64,000 nt of DNA, taken from assembly GCF_019655335.1 (NCBI RefSeq), contig NZ_BPFD01000004.1, forward strand, positions 1-64,000. Reading direction: 5' to 3'. The notes under the pieces are model-generated. The model was not told the origin of the DNA. It made no database searches and saw only the letters and a program-made list of their open reading frames with translations. Positions 56,335-64,000 of the stretch are shown here, one piece after another (position 1 is the stretch's first letter; every line of letters begins with the position of its first letter). Position numbers and translations under genes: made by a program. The DNA is from Shewanella hafniensis. GTDB taxonomy: Bacteria > Pseudomonadota > Gammaproteobacteria > Enterobacterales > Shewanellaceae.

Positions 56335-56359
56335 AAAAGCCAGACCGAGTCTGGCTTTT
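56335..56359 (-). terminator. Terminator of the vWA-like gene, near-copy of the putA terminator
   Basis: The stem is identical to the putA terminator (AAAAGCCAGAC/GTCTGGCTTTT) and differs only in one loop base (CGA for TGA). It sits three bases past the stop of the leftward vWA-like gene and has T-rich ends on both strands. Confidence 0.75.
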
Positions 56360-56362
56360 ATA

Positions 56363-57217
56363 TTACATATCCGTCATTAAGACAGGTTGACCAAAACCTT
56401 TGAGTTCAGCATGGGAGGACTCAAAATACTGCTGCCAAAACTGTTTTAATGGCAACATCACTTGGCCGCCTCTAAATCCTTTTGACGTTGCAGGTACCCA
56501 ACCCGCACCTAATACATAAATATCTGCCTGCTTAAAGTCACTCAGCATATTTGCGTTTTGGATTTTCAGCATTTCTTGCTCAGGCTCGATGACTTTTAAG
56601 GTATTTTTACTGTAAAAACTAGTCACGTCTGAATTCTCAACCATATCAGACACCAGTAACAATACCCGACGTCCTTCGGTATCAGCAGCCACTTGCGGCG
56701 CAATAACCTGCGATAAATTGCTGAGGATTTCAGTTTTAGGCAAATCCACATCATTAGGTTTAAAGGCATGTTTTATATGGGCATCAATCTTACTTCTAAC
56801 GAACTGGGCCTGTTTATTCATGCAGCTATCAAAGGTCATTAGGTTTTTCTTCGATACATCATCTCTGTCAGCAATATCAGTATCCAATCTACCGCTAAAC
56901 AAGACATCGGTATAAAAATCTTTCACATAAGCACTAAAGCTGATGATAGTGATCTTATCCCCAGGTTGAAGAAAGAGATGCACCTTCTCATGAACTAGCT
57001 TCTTAATATTAATATCTGGTGAGAAAGTTCCATCAATCGCCACAAACAAGTGTCGACTAGATACATTCGTCGCTGTCAGTGGGTCAATTTTTGCAAATTC
57101 GTAGCAACTTTTAATGTCATTTCTCTCGGCAGCTACGGTACGCAGACACATAGACATAGCCAGTATGCCAAACATTCCTGTAAGCACTAACTTAGCGAGC
57201 TTTGTCATTTCAGGCAT
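56363..57217 (-). CDS. Periplasmic vWA-like protein, function unknown
   Basis: I do not recognise this 284-residue protein as a known family. It has an N-terminal signal segment (LVLTGMFGILAMSMCLRTVAA), then a von Willebrand A-type pattern: strand HLFVAIDGTFSP with a DxTxS metal site near residue 63, a strand DKITIISFSAY, and LLLVSDMVENSD giving the later MIDAS Asp. Two cysteines (CYEF, SCMN) could pair in the periplasm. It starts inside the stop of the upstream membrane protein gene (TAATG), so the two are coupled. It looks like the soluble part of a three-gene envelope device. Confidence 0.68.
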   Translation of the reverse strand: MPEMTKLAKLVLTGMFGILAMSMCLRTVAAERNDIKSCYEFAKIDPLTATNVSSRHLFVAIDGTFSPDINIKKLVHEKVHLFLQPGDKITIISFSAYVKDFYTDVLFSGRLDTDIADRDDVSKKNLMTFDSCMNKQAQFVRSKIDAHIKHAFKPNDVDLPKTEILSNLSQVIAPQVAADTEGRRVLLLVSDMVENSDVTSFYSKNTLKVIEPEQEMLKIQNANMLSDFKQADIYVLGAGWVPATSKGFRGGQVMLPLKQFWQQYFESSHAELKGFGQPVLMTDM

Positions 57218-58827
57218 TAACTTAACTCTCCAAGCATCTCTTTGCGTAAACGATCGCGCATCTGCTCTTCAGTTTCGACAGGCTTTTTCTGCTGAGCGAT
57301 TTCAGCAAGCAATTCTTGTCGAATACGCTGTTCAGCTTGTTCTGGCGTTTCGGTTTCAGCGGCCTTTTTAGCGTTCGCTTCTGCCACAAGCTCTGCTTTC
57401 AATCTTGCTTCCATCGCTTCTACTGCTTCAGGAGCCTCTACTGCCTCAACAGCATTCGTCGTTGCGACTACAGGTGTACTCTTCATCGCCTGATGACTAG
57501 CTAACGTTTGATGCTCGCGTAAACGTACAGATTGATCATATCGGCTTTCTGCATTACCTAAATCTTCCATATACGTCAGGAATGAACGATCACCACATGC
57601 CTCCAATACCTCTAAAACCTTAGGATCTTGGCAATTAGTTTCGGCTTTTTGATTCATTCTTTGCTGCAAGTTAGTTAAGCGTTTCTGGGCCACGCGCGCG
57701 ACTTGTTGCTTTAAACGAGAATAGTGTGTCTTAAACTCGCGCTCACTTTTAAAGTTACCAATTTCTTTACGGGCATCTTTAGAATGTTTGCCAGCAAATC
57801 CCGTTTTAAAACCGATTAAAATACCGAAAATTTGCAATAAAATGAACAGGAAGGCAAGAAATATAAAAGTCCCCCAACCGCCTTTCTGCTCACGCTCCCA
57901 TATGTCAGTATCGGTTTTAGCATCGGCACTTTTAGACTCTTCCACTAAGAATGCAGGCGGAGCTTCGGCATAAGGGTCTTGCTCTTGATAAAGCCCACTA
58001 TTTTGCTGGATATTAACTTCGTCAATATGCATCTTTTCAAGTACTTGACCACGTACATAGGTTGCCAATACAGCAATCACTAAAATCGCAATAGCAGTAA
58101 TTGTTGTAATGAAATAGCGAGGCTTAACTTCAGCATTAGTAGAAATCCGATTAATGACTTGCTTATATTGCGGTTCATCATCATCTTCAAAGGTTTTATC
58201 TAAATTAATACGAGTATTAGGCGCTAACTCTGGTGTAGTCTTATCGCGGTTTTTAGCATTTTTCCACCATACTTTGGCCTTTTTAATAAGCGAGTTCGCA
58301 TGCAGCTCGTGCCCAGTAAAGTGAGTCAAACCAACCAGTAAAACCGAAATGATAAAGGCAATACCCACGGCACCTTGTTGCTGGAGTTTTTCCGATGCAC
58401 CAGGGATGGTAAAGCCAGAAAGTACATAACTGAATCCCATAGCCTCTACAAAAACTAAAGCTGCAATCAATATCCAACCAAAAATATGTAAGTTGTTACG
58501 GCCGTTTTCAGTCACTTTGCCTAAATAATCTTGGCTTTTACTGAAAAGCTCTTCATCCTTATTCACTTTCTCATAATGAGCAGCAAAATCTGTACAAAGT
58601 GCGACTTCTGTATTTAACCAGTCCTTGTCGTAGATCTTAACTTGTGTTTCATAATCTTTCGCTAAGCGACTTTCCTTGCCGATTAATGGAAAGGCATACC
58701 AGGTATTAAGCCACCAAAAACTGACTTTATCCCACCAAACCATAATCACGACCACAAGAACCATCAACGAAAGTAACAGCGACACTAGCGCGCGATACTC
58801 ATTAAACAACATAGACACAAAATCCAT
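57217..58827 (-). CDS. Five-TM membrane protein with coiled-coil C-terminus, function unknown
   Basis: The 536-residue protein has hydrophobic segments at about 12-30, 114-137, 152-170, 238-256 and 318-340, with a conserved-looking loop around 60-110 and an acidic loop at 205-230. From about 350 to 536 it is a charged helical region, including long Glu/Ala/Lys repeats near the end (EAPEAVEAMEARLKAELVAE) typical of a coiled coil. I cannot assign a family. It lies between an OmpA-type lipoprotein gene and the vWA-like gene, 22 bases behind the first and overlapping the second by one base. Confidence 0.68.
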   Translation of the reverse strand: MDFVSMLFNEYRALVSLLLSLMVLVVVIMVWWDKVSFWWLNTWYAFPLIGKESRLAKDYETQVKIYDKDWLNTEVALCTDFAAHYEKVNKDEELFSKSQDYLGKVTENGRNNLHIFGWILIAALVFVEAMGFSYVLSGFTIPGASEKLQQQGAVGIAFIISVLLVGLTHFTGHELHANSLIKKAKVWWKNAKNRDKTTPELAPNTRINLDKTFEDDDEPQYKQVINRISTNAEVKPRYFITTITAIAILVIAVLATYVRGQVLEKMHIDEVNIQQNSGLYQEQDPYAEAPPAFLVEESKSADAKTDTDIWEREQKGGWGTFIFLAFLFILLQIFGILIGFKTGFAGKHSKDARKEIGNFKSEREFKTHYSRLKQQVARVAQKRLTNLQQRMNQKAETNCQDPKVLEVLEACGDRSFLTYMEDLGNAESRYDQSVRLREHQTLASHQAMKSTPVVATTNAVEAVEAPEAVEAMEARLKAELVAEANAKKAAETETPEQAEQRIRQELLAEIAQQKKPVETEEQMRDRLRKEMLGELS

Positions 58828-58849
58828 TTCCCACTCCTAGGCGTATTAC

Positions 58850-60409
58850 TTATAACAATTTAGGTTCAAAATCGGCTTCATAAACCGTTTTATTCTTTTC
58901 ATAATACAACTTGCCAGCAATCGCGGTCGCAGAACGATCAATTGGCATTACAACATCCATACAGCGCACTGGAGAGTCTTTTTCTGTTGTAAAAACACGA
59001 TATAACAAGCCTTTATCACCATAATAAGTTTCTACATGGCTAGTGAGCTGATAGTTAGGCGCATCTTTACTTGAACCTTTGTAGTTCTTCCAAATATTCA
59101 CTTTAGGCGCAGAAACAGCCGTACCAGTGTCTTTAATGACAGCCACAGGGGTTAAGCCAATATAGTGACCATTCACTTTATTTACCCAAACGGTACCGTT
59201 CATGCCCGGTAAGTAATCAGCAGTGTTGTAGTCATTACGGTTGTAACTCTCACCCGTAGCTAAACTCTTCACATCACCAGTAACCCGAGGTCCTTCAACT
59301 GCGCAGTTTAAGCTCGAAACTTCAGATGCATAGGCCTTGCTGAACAATGCAAAACCGCTCTCTTTCTTAACACCCACTAACTGGGTGAAATTCGTCGATG
59401 GGTCGAGCATTTTTTTACCGCCAAAATCGACTAAGGCTTTTTGCAGCTTAACTGGCTCAAGCAATTTTACGATTTCCGACTGAGTCATTTGTATTTGAAC
59501 GGGGTCGGAGGTAGATATACTCGGTTTGCTTGACTGAGTTGTAGGCTGCTTTACCACTTGAGTGGGTTTGACTGTGGCAACTTTATCCTGTGAGCGGCGA
59601 GACAAATAACTTATGTTAGTTTTCTGCTTATAAGAATAAGCCAGTAATTGATCAGGTTTACCATCGATCTCAATAATTTCTACTCGACGATTTTTTGCCT
59701 TGCCAGCATCATCGCTGTTAGCGGCAACAGGTTGTGATTCACCCGCACCTTGGAAGAATAATCGCTCTGTAGGAATACCTGCTTGATTAAATAGGGTAGC
59801 CACATAACGAGCTCTTGCCTCGCTGAGCTCTTGATTTAAGGCCTCTCCACCACTGGCATCGGTATGCCCTGTAATCAGGATATTCTGTTTTGAGTCTTTA
59901 TAAATGGCGGCGAGTTTTTGAAACTTTTGCTTAGCTTTTGGCGTAGCCTCTGAAGATCCTGAAGTAAACATCACTTCACTATTGCTCGAAACAGTTGCAG
60001 CCATCCCTACAACTTGGTAATTAGCGTATTTATCTGAATCTTCCTTCGACATCGTTTGTTCGGTTGAGCTGATCAGTAAACTACTTTGCTGCTCATTGGA
60101 TGCTTTCGAAGCGCTGATTGAAGTAAATTGAATATCAAGATTTTCTGTTTTCGCTAACTGTTCTAATGCTTCACGCTTTTGTTGGAAATCATAACCAACG
60201 GTACAACCAATCGCGGCACCAGCGGCACCGCCATACACCATTCCTTCTTTTCCACCTAAGTAGTTACCAATAAGCACACCCAAACCCGTGCCAATTGCAC
60301 AGCCAATAACGGTTTCTTTATTGTCTTCGACAGATTGAGTAATAGCGCAACTACTAAGAGATAATACACCAGCAACGGCAAGCGATATGGATTTCAAATT
60401 TGACTTCAT
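58850..60409 (-). CDS. OmpA-domain lipoprotein with glycine-zipper segment
   Basis: The 519-residue product has a lipoprotein signal with lipobox LSSC (Cys 21), a glycine-zipper membrane segment (GTGLGVLIGNYLGG, YGGAAGAAIGCTVGYDF, about 40-72), then an OmpA-type peptidoglycan-binding domain at about 146-248 with ITGHTDASGGEALNQELSEA and the binding-residue segment AKNRRVEI. The final 250 residues are a mixed domain I do not recognise. It is the first gene of a three-gene operon with the five-TM and vWA-like proteins. The ATG at 60409 has AGGG at proper spacing; ATG at 60415 lies too close. Confidence 0.8.
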   Translation of the reverse strand: MKSNLKSISLAVAGVLSLSSCAITQSVEDNKETVIGCAIGTGLGVLIGNYLGGKEGMVYGGAAGAAIGCTVGYDFQQKREALEQLAKTENLDIQFTSISASKASNEQQSSLLISSTEQTMSKEDSDKYANYQVVGMAATVSSNSEVMFTSGSSEATPKAKQKFQKLAAIYKDSKQNILITGHTDASGGEALNQELSEARARYVATLFNQAGIPTERLFFQGAGESQPVAANSDDAGKAKNRRVEIIEIDGKPDQLLAYSYKQKTNISYLSRRSQDKVATVKPTQVVKQPTTQSSKPSISTSDPVQIQMTQSEIVKLLEPVKLQKALVDFGGKKMLDPSTNFTQLVGVKKESGFALFSKAYASEVSSLNCAVEGPRVTGDVKSLATGESYNRNDYNTADYLPGMNGTVWVNKVNGHYIGLTPVAVIKDTGTAVSAPKVNIWKNYKGSSKDAPNYQLTSHVETYYGDKGLLYRVFTTEKDSPVRCMDVVMPIDRSATAIAGKLYYEKNKTVYEADFEPKLL

Positions 60410-61138
60410 AGTCATCCCTAACCTTTTAAAAATTCAAAATTGAATTTTAGATGCAATAAATTAAGTAAGAATTAGAAGGAATTAACCCTAAAAAGTCAAT
60501 CTAAAGTTGATACTGGTGTAAACGAAATATTAATTAAGACTGAAATTTATGAGCAACTTTATATCGAAGATATTTAAATTACTCAATTTAACACAATTTA
60601 ACGCCATATATGGACGCTCCCAATGAGCCAAGACAATACTCTGCTCACCGAAGGCTTTTTGGCCTTAGTTTTCTGTTTAACTGCTTTACTCCTACCATTG
60701 TTATTGATGTGACTCATTACCGCTAAAAGCGGTTGTACTGCCATATATACGGACTTAACAGTCTGGCTGCGCCCCTAATGAAATCCGTACCACTGCGCCT
60801 GTTAATGTGAAACACCCATGCGGATTAAGTTACCCTATCCTTGGCATGTTCGGCTTACACTGGTTGGACTGAGCCATTTATTCATCGTTTACAACAACCT
60901 TGGTGAGTATTCAATGTGCCCCAACACACTCTTATCACTCACTTACCTTACAAGAATTTTCCTCAAAACTGAGTATCACTCAGCGAGAGGCTTCAAACCA
61001 ATGTGAGCGGCTTCAAATTGTTAATAGGATGGATTTCAAAGTGATACCAGGGGATTGCGCCTAAGAGATAAAAACCTTCATAATCGCACTCAATCAACCG
61101 ATTTTTTACTTTCTCAAAGTCACTTTCTCAAGGCAACT
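60410..61138. other. Upstream region of the OmpA/TM/vWA operon
   Basis: This 729-base region separates the leftward cassette from a rightward DUF599 gene. The left part is very AT-rich and should hold the cassette promoter. GCCATATAT is found twice, at 60603-60611 and 60740-60748, followed by GGAC or ACGGAC. One 29-codon frame (60623-60712) is described separately. I see no terminator-grade hairpin or RNA gene. Confidence 0.4.
60623..60712 (+). CDS. Possible 29-residue single-TM peptide
   Basis: ATG at 60623 opens a 29-codon frame with a polar start (MSQDNTLLTEG) and a hydrophobic helix of about 17 residues (FLALVFCLTALLLPLLLM) to a TGA. GGA occurs 10 bases before the ATG, a weak ribosome site. 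Many bacterial membrane peptides look like this, but a chance frame in AT-rich DNA cannot be excluded. Confidence 0.3.
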   Translation: MSQDNTLLTEGFLALVFCLTALLLPLLLM

Positions 61139-61882
61139 ATGACATTTTCGCTATTAGATATTTCTGCATTGGTGTGGTTTATCGTTTCTTGGGCTGGCTA
61201 TACCGCCTTTGCTCGTCGTAAGGCGAAAGATACCGACTGTATTGCCCGTGGTCTGCATAAGCATAGAATTTACTGGATGCTTGAGGTGATGACCCGCGGC
61301 GTGCGGGTGGGTGATGCGGCGCTGCTGGCCAACCTTGAGCGCAATATAGCCTTTTTTGCCTCGACTACGCTGTTTGTACTCGCGGGTGTGCTGACCTTAT
61401 TTGCACAAGTTGAGCGACTAGAAAGTGTTATTGCCACCATTCCCTTCGCCACGCCACCGAATCATGCGTTGGTGCAAGTCAAACTCGCGCTGTTAGTCGG
61501 CATTTTTGTGATGGCTTTCTTCCAGTTTACTTGGTCGATGCGCCAATACGGTTTTGTGAACGTGATGATAGGCGCGGGTCCTTTAGACAGCGATGGCTCG
61601 AACGACAATCTCAAAGCCTACGCAAGACAGATGGCGACGGTACAAGATCAAGCGGCGCACTCCTATAACTATGGCTTACGCGCCTATTACTTTTCGATGG
61701 CGGTATTGTGCTGGTTTGTGCACCCGATACTGTTTATTTCGGCCAGCTTATTTGTGGTCGCGACCTTATATCGCCGCGAATTTAAGTCCCGCGCGGTTCA
61801 AGCTATTACTGCGGCAAAAGGCCATCTGCAAATAGAGAATCAAGTCCGGGAAGCGGCTCGTAACCACAAAATAGAGTCATAA
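61139..61882 (+). CDS. DUF599 family membrane protein
   Basis: The 247-residue protein has about four hydrophobic segments (residues 8-24, 78-100, 122-142 and 188-212) and the DUF599 pattern, including IYWMLEVMTRGVRVGDAALLANLERNIAFFAST near residues 42-75 and SYNYGLRAYYFSMAVLCWFVHP. Function of the family is unknown. I chose ATG 61139 behind CAAGGCAACT; the frame extends upstream to 61055 without a ribosome site. A small HTH gene follows 93 bases later. Confidence 0.83.
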   Translation: MTFSLLDISALVWFIVSWAGYTAFARRKAKDTDCIARGLHKHRIYWMLEVMTRGVRVGDAALLANLERNIAFFASTTLFVLAGVLTLFAQVERLESVIATIPFATPPNHALVQVKLALLVGIFVMAFFQFTWSMRQYGFVNVMIGAGPLDSDGSNDNLKAYARQMATVQDQAAHSYNYGLRAYYFSMAVLCWFVHPILFISASLFVVATLYRREFKSRAVQAITAAKGHLQIENQVREAARNHKIES

Positions 61883-61975
61883 CCTTAGCGGTTTAGGTTG
61901 CAGGCGTCATCTGGGTTGAAATTATTGTTCTATACTCTTTGGGTTATGTTTCTATTGAAATACTGGGAGAGTGCT

Positions 61976-62152
61976 ATGAGCGATAACTTATTAACCTTAG
62001 ATGAAGTGTGCAAAATGTTAGATAAAACACCTGCGACCATCAAACGCTTCGCTCGGGAGAATTTACTCTCGAGTGTTCAAGAAGGTGACGAATTAAAATT
62101 CCCTGAAGCGGAAGTGAAACGCTATCTCGCCTTTTCACAACGCTTAGGCTAA
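61976..62152 (+). CDS. Excisionase/MerR-type mini helix-turn-helix protein
   Basis: The 58-residue product is a bare winged helix-turn-helix: LTLDEVCKMLDKTPATIKRFARENLLSSVQEGDELKFPEAEVKRYL, with the usual opening helix, recognition helix (PATIKRFAREN) and wing (DELKFPEAEV). Such domains occur in excisionases and small regulators. No recombinase gene is adjacent, so it may be a stand-alone regulator rather than part of a mobile element. ATG at 61976 with GGGAGAG upstream; a longer frame from 61898 is not supported. Confidence 0.7.
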   Translation: MSDNLLTLDEVCKMLDKTPATIKRFARENLLSSVQEGDELKFPEAEVKRYLAFSQRLG

Positions 62153-62482
62153 AACGCATTAGGCAAGTCATGGCAAGTAAAGCGGGGTAACCGCTGCTTA
62201 AATCGTTTGATTTTAATTTTGAGTCTAAGTTTTTGAAAGTAGCTTGAATTTTAAAGGTGATGCTTAAGTTTAATGACAAGGCTTAAGTTTAAGCCGTCGA
62301 TAACGAATGAAAACAACCTATGAATACAACATGGACAGTAAAACTCAAAGGGATTTGAACTAAGCCATTCCGGTTTGTTGCAAGGGATTGGTTAGCCGAA
62401 TTTAGCGGTGCAAGCCATTAAACTTAAGCGATGAAACTTTAAGCTATTAAGCCTCAAGCTGTTAATCCAAAAGATTGAACCA
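62153..62482. other. Intergenic region with repeats
   Basis: The 330 bases between the mini-HTH gene and the convergent CYTH gene hold two copies of GCTTAAGTTTAA (62262-62273 and 62281-62292) and, at the right end, a degenerate 15-base tandem array that reaches the CYTH stop codon. No gene is supported. Confidence 0.5.
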
Positions 62483-62485
62483 TTA
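62412..62485. repeat. Degenerate 15-nt tandem array
   Basis: Five units begin with AAG: AAGCCATTAAACTT, AAGCGATGAAACTTT, AAGCTATTAAGCCTC, AAGCTGTTAATCCAA, AAGATTGAACCATTA. Period is 15 bases (14 for the first). It ends at the stop codon of the CYTH gene. Confidence 0.6.
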
Positions 62486-63070
62486 CTTATTATTTAAAGC
62501 CTGCTGCAACTGCCGATAGGATAACCACTCCCGCTGCGTTTCACTTAAGCCCAAATCGGCAGCGAGTTGTTGCAATTGAACTTCATACTTAGGCAACAGG
62601 GTTTCATCATTGGTCATAATCGCGAGTTCAGCAAAATCCCCTAAACCTTCGATATGATCGATTGTTAAATGAAATTCACCCAGAAAATAGATGCTGCGGC
62701 GCTTTTTAATTTCCAATACGCACTCATAACCTAAGGTATGCAACATACTTTTTGCCTTGGTCGCTTCGGTGATATTCACAGCTTCACAGCGGTCTTTCTC
62801 TGGCCCCTTTACTATCCACAGCATAATCCCCGATGGCTGCATCTCACGGATACACAAGCTCTTGTGCTCACCTTTAAGTGACTGTGATGGCAGATCAAAG
62901 TAACAGTCATGCTCAAGGTTATCTTCGAGCATGACCTCAGGATTTCTCATCTGCAAGGCAGCGAAAAAAGCGTGGCGATCCCATAAGCGGTATTTAAGCT
63001 CGACCTCAAATTGACCATTAAAATGAGCATTAATTTGTGGGGCTAACGCTTCAGGCATCGCAGAGTTCAT
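62483..63070 (-). CDS. CYTH domain protein (class IV adenylate cyclase/CyaB-like)
   Basis: The 195-residue cytoplasmic protein has the CYTH opening EVELKYRLWDRHAFF near residue 21 (ExExK variant E-V-E-L-K), followed by charged tunnel strands (CIREM, LWIVKGPEKDRCEAVN, VLEIKKRRSIYFL) and an acidic strand HLTIDHIEGLGDFAELAIM, the CyaB/thiamine triphosphatase pattern. It may be an adenylate cyclase or a triphosphatase; sequence alone does not settle it. ATG 63070 is the likely start, with an internal ATG at residue 5. It lies between the cydC end and the mini-HTH gene. Confidence 0.85.
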   Translation of the reverse strand: MNSAMPEALAPQINAHFNGQFEVELKYRLWDRHAFFAALQMRNPEVMLEDNLEHDCYFDLPSQSLKGEHKSLCIREMQPSGIMLWIVKGPEKDRCEAVNITEATKAKSMLHTLGYECVLEIKKRRSIYFLGEFHLTIDHIEGLGDFAELAIMTNDETLLPKYEVQLQQLAADLGLSETQREWLSYRQLQQALNNK

Positions 63071-63163
63071 CGATTTATATCCGCTTTTAATGGGTAAAAT
63101 ATATCGCTATTCATCATATTGAGCGTCAAAGGTTTGAGCATTAACGCCTTGAATACAGCAGGC

Positions 63164-64000
63164 TTAAGCGAGTCTTTGGTATAAGGCCTGATACTCTGCA
63201 CTGTTTTCAATTAAGCCCTGGTGAGTGCCAGACGCAATAATCTTACCCTGACCGAGTAGATGAATCTGATCCATCTTCGCCATAGCAGTTAAACGATGGC
63301 TAATCATCAGTAAGGTTTTATCCTGCGCAAATTCAAACAGTAAACTTAAAATCTCTCGCTCGGTGCGTTTATCTAGCCCTTCGGTTGGCTCATCGAGCAA
63401 TAGCAGCGGCGCATCACGCAGCAGTGCCCTAGCAACACCAATACGGCGCTGCTCGCCACCCGAAAGCTGACGTCCACCTTCACCTATCCACCTGTCCAGC
63501 GGCTTATCACCCGTGAGTAAAGCGCCAAGCCCAACCCGCTGTAACACATCAATCAAACGTGCGTCGTGGGCCGTGCGTTTCTCGCCTTCGATAACTGGTA
63601 AGGCTATTACTAAATTTTCCCGTAAAGTGCCCGCAAACAAATAGATGCGTTGGCTAATCACAGTCATCGCATCCCTAAGCCCGCGCTCGCTGTACTCTGC
63701 AAGTGCATGGCCATCGAGCTTTATGTGCCCTTGCTGCGCTTGCCACTCGCGGGTAATCAGCGCCAGTAAACTCGACTTACCGCAACCCGTTGGCCCAAGT
63801 AGCGCGACTTTTTGCCCCGCTTTTATCTCAAGGGACAAACCTTGCAGCACGTGTTGATCGTCTCGATAACCAAAGTGGATATCTTCAATCTGCAATGCGC
63901 CGGATTTTGCCTTAAGGCCAGTATCGGTAACAAATTGAATATCTGCCTCTTGTTCGGTGATTTCGTTAATCCGTGTCGCCGCCAATACACAGCCAGACAA
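63164..64000 (-). CDS. cydC: CydC subunit of the cysteine/glutathione ABC exporter (3' part)
   Basis: CydDC exports cysteine and glutathione to the periplasm and is needed for cytochrome bd assembly. Only the last 278 residues are in the window; the start and the membrane part lie beyond base 64000. The ATPase domain has Walker A GPTGCGKSSLL, Q-loop VISQRIYLFAGTLREN, signature LSGGEQRRIGVARALL and Walker B LLLLDEPTEGLD. GEGGRQLSGGE and the order of motifs are those of CydC rather than CydD. A cydD gene would be expected upstream, outside the window. Confidence 0.9.
   Translation of the reverse strand: MSGCVLAATRINEITEQEADIQFVTDTGLKAKSGALQIEDIHFGYRDDQHVLQGLSLEIKAGQKVALLGPTGCGKSSLLALITREWQAQQGHIKLDGHALAEYSERGLRDAMTVISQRIYLFAGTLRENLVIALPVIEGEKRTAHDARLIDVLQRVGLGALLTGDKPLDRWIGEGGRQLSGGEQRRIGVARALLRDAPLLLLDEPTEGLDKRTEREILSLLFEFAQDKTLLMISHRLTAMAKMDQIHLLGQGKIIASGTHQGLIENSAEYQALYQRLA

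Noticed and set aside
56363..60409. Zorya-type ZorAB (MotAB-like) defence pair
   Set aside because: The membrane protein lacks a MotA-like pattern, the OmpA domain is in a lipoprotein rather than a MotB-type protein, and no ZorC/D/E-like helicase or nuclease gene is present.
61976..62152. Excisionase of an integrated element
   Set aside because: No integrase, attachment-site duplication or phage genes are nearby; the HTH may simply be a small regulator.

Overview
The window is a contiguous piece of a gammaproteobacterial chromosome. Protein content and gene order (cysJIH beside pntAB, a tctCBA operon with a CitA/DcuS-type two-component pair, hldE, glnE, a ygiF/ygiM pair, pit, two-domain PutA, CydC) point to Shewanella. 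That assignment rests on recognition of the proteins, not on a database search. Gene density is high, there are no rRNA, tRNA or CRISPR loci, and I see no intact insertion sequence or prophage.

Layout. 1-4.5 kb: assimilatory sulfate reduction operon cysJ-cysI-cysH (minus). 4.9-7.9 kb: proton-translocating transhydrogenase pntAB. 8.1-11.4 kb: a small membrane protein, a secreted esterase with a C-terminal helical repeat region, a one-TM protein and a TetR regulator. 11.5-16.6 kb: cell envelope genes (zincin-like protein translationally coupled to hldE; an LpxL/M acyltransferase; the antiporter NhaP2). 17.5-22.6 kb: L,D-transpeptidase, M14 peptidase, and an M16 peptidase pair. 22.6-29.2 kb: tricarboxylate uptake operon porin-tctC-tctB-tctA-kinase-regulator, with tctB interrupted by a -1 frameshift in a G5 run. 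29.8-37.8 kb: bactofilin, ZapE-like ATPase, chemoreceptor, CbbR-like LysR divergent from an SbtA-like bicarbonate permease, GAF-GGDEF cyclase. 38-41 kb: glnE. 41-48.1 kb: a PspA/DUF350/aminopropyltransferase/DUF2170/DUF2491 envelope cluster, with a tandem ribbon-helix-helix-like protein and a voltage-gated cation channel. 48.2-52.7 kb: CYTH-CHAD triphosphatase divergent from a DUF47-Pit phosphate uptake pair, then YgiM. 53-56 kb: putA. 56.4-60.4 kb: an unrecognised three-gene envelope cassette (OmpA-type lipoprotein, five-TM coiled-coil protein, periplasmic vWA-like protein). 61-64 kb: DUF599 membrane protein, a mini-HTH protein, a CyaB-like CYTH protein and the 3' end of cydC.

How it fits together. 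The order hldE - glnE - ygiF - (divergent) ygiM matches the compact E. coli block, but here it is spread over 40 kb with other modules between the anchors. Among these modules, the PspA-centred cluster is the best candidate for a poorly described system. It carries three copies of a 13-nt palindrome (GACATA-W-TATGTC), each placed on or beside a plausible sigma70 promoter, one set at the start of the cluster and a mirrored pair in front of the DUF2170-pspA half. This suggests one shared repressor. The three-gene OmpA/TM/vWA cassette is the second candidate. Several intergenic regions also hold degenerate 14-15 nt tandem arrays that no gene explains.
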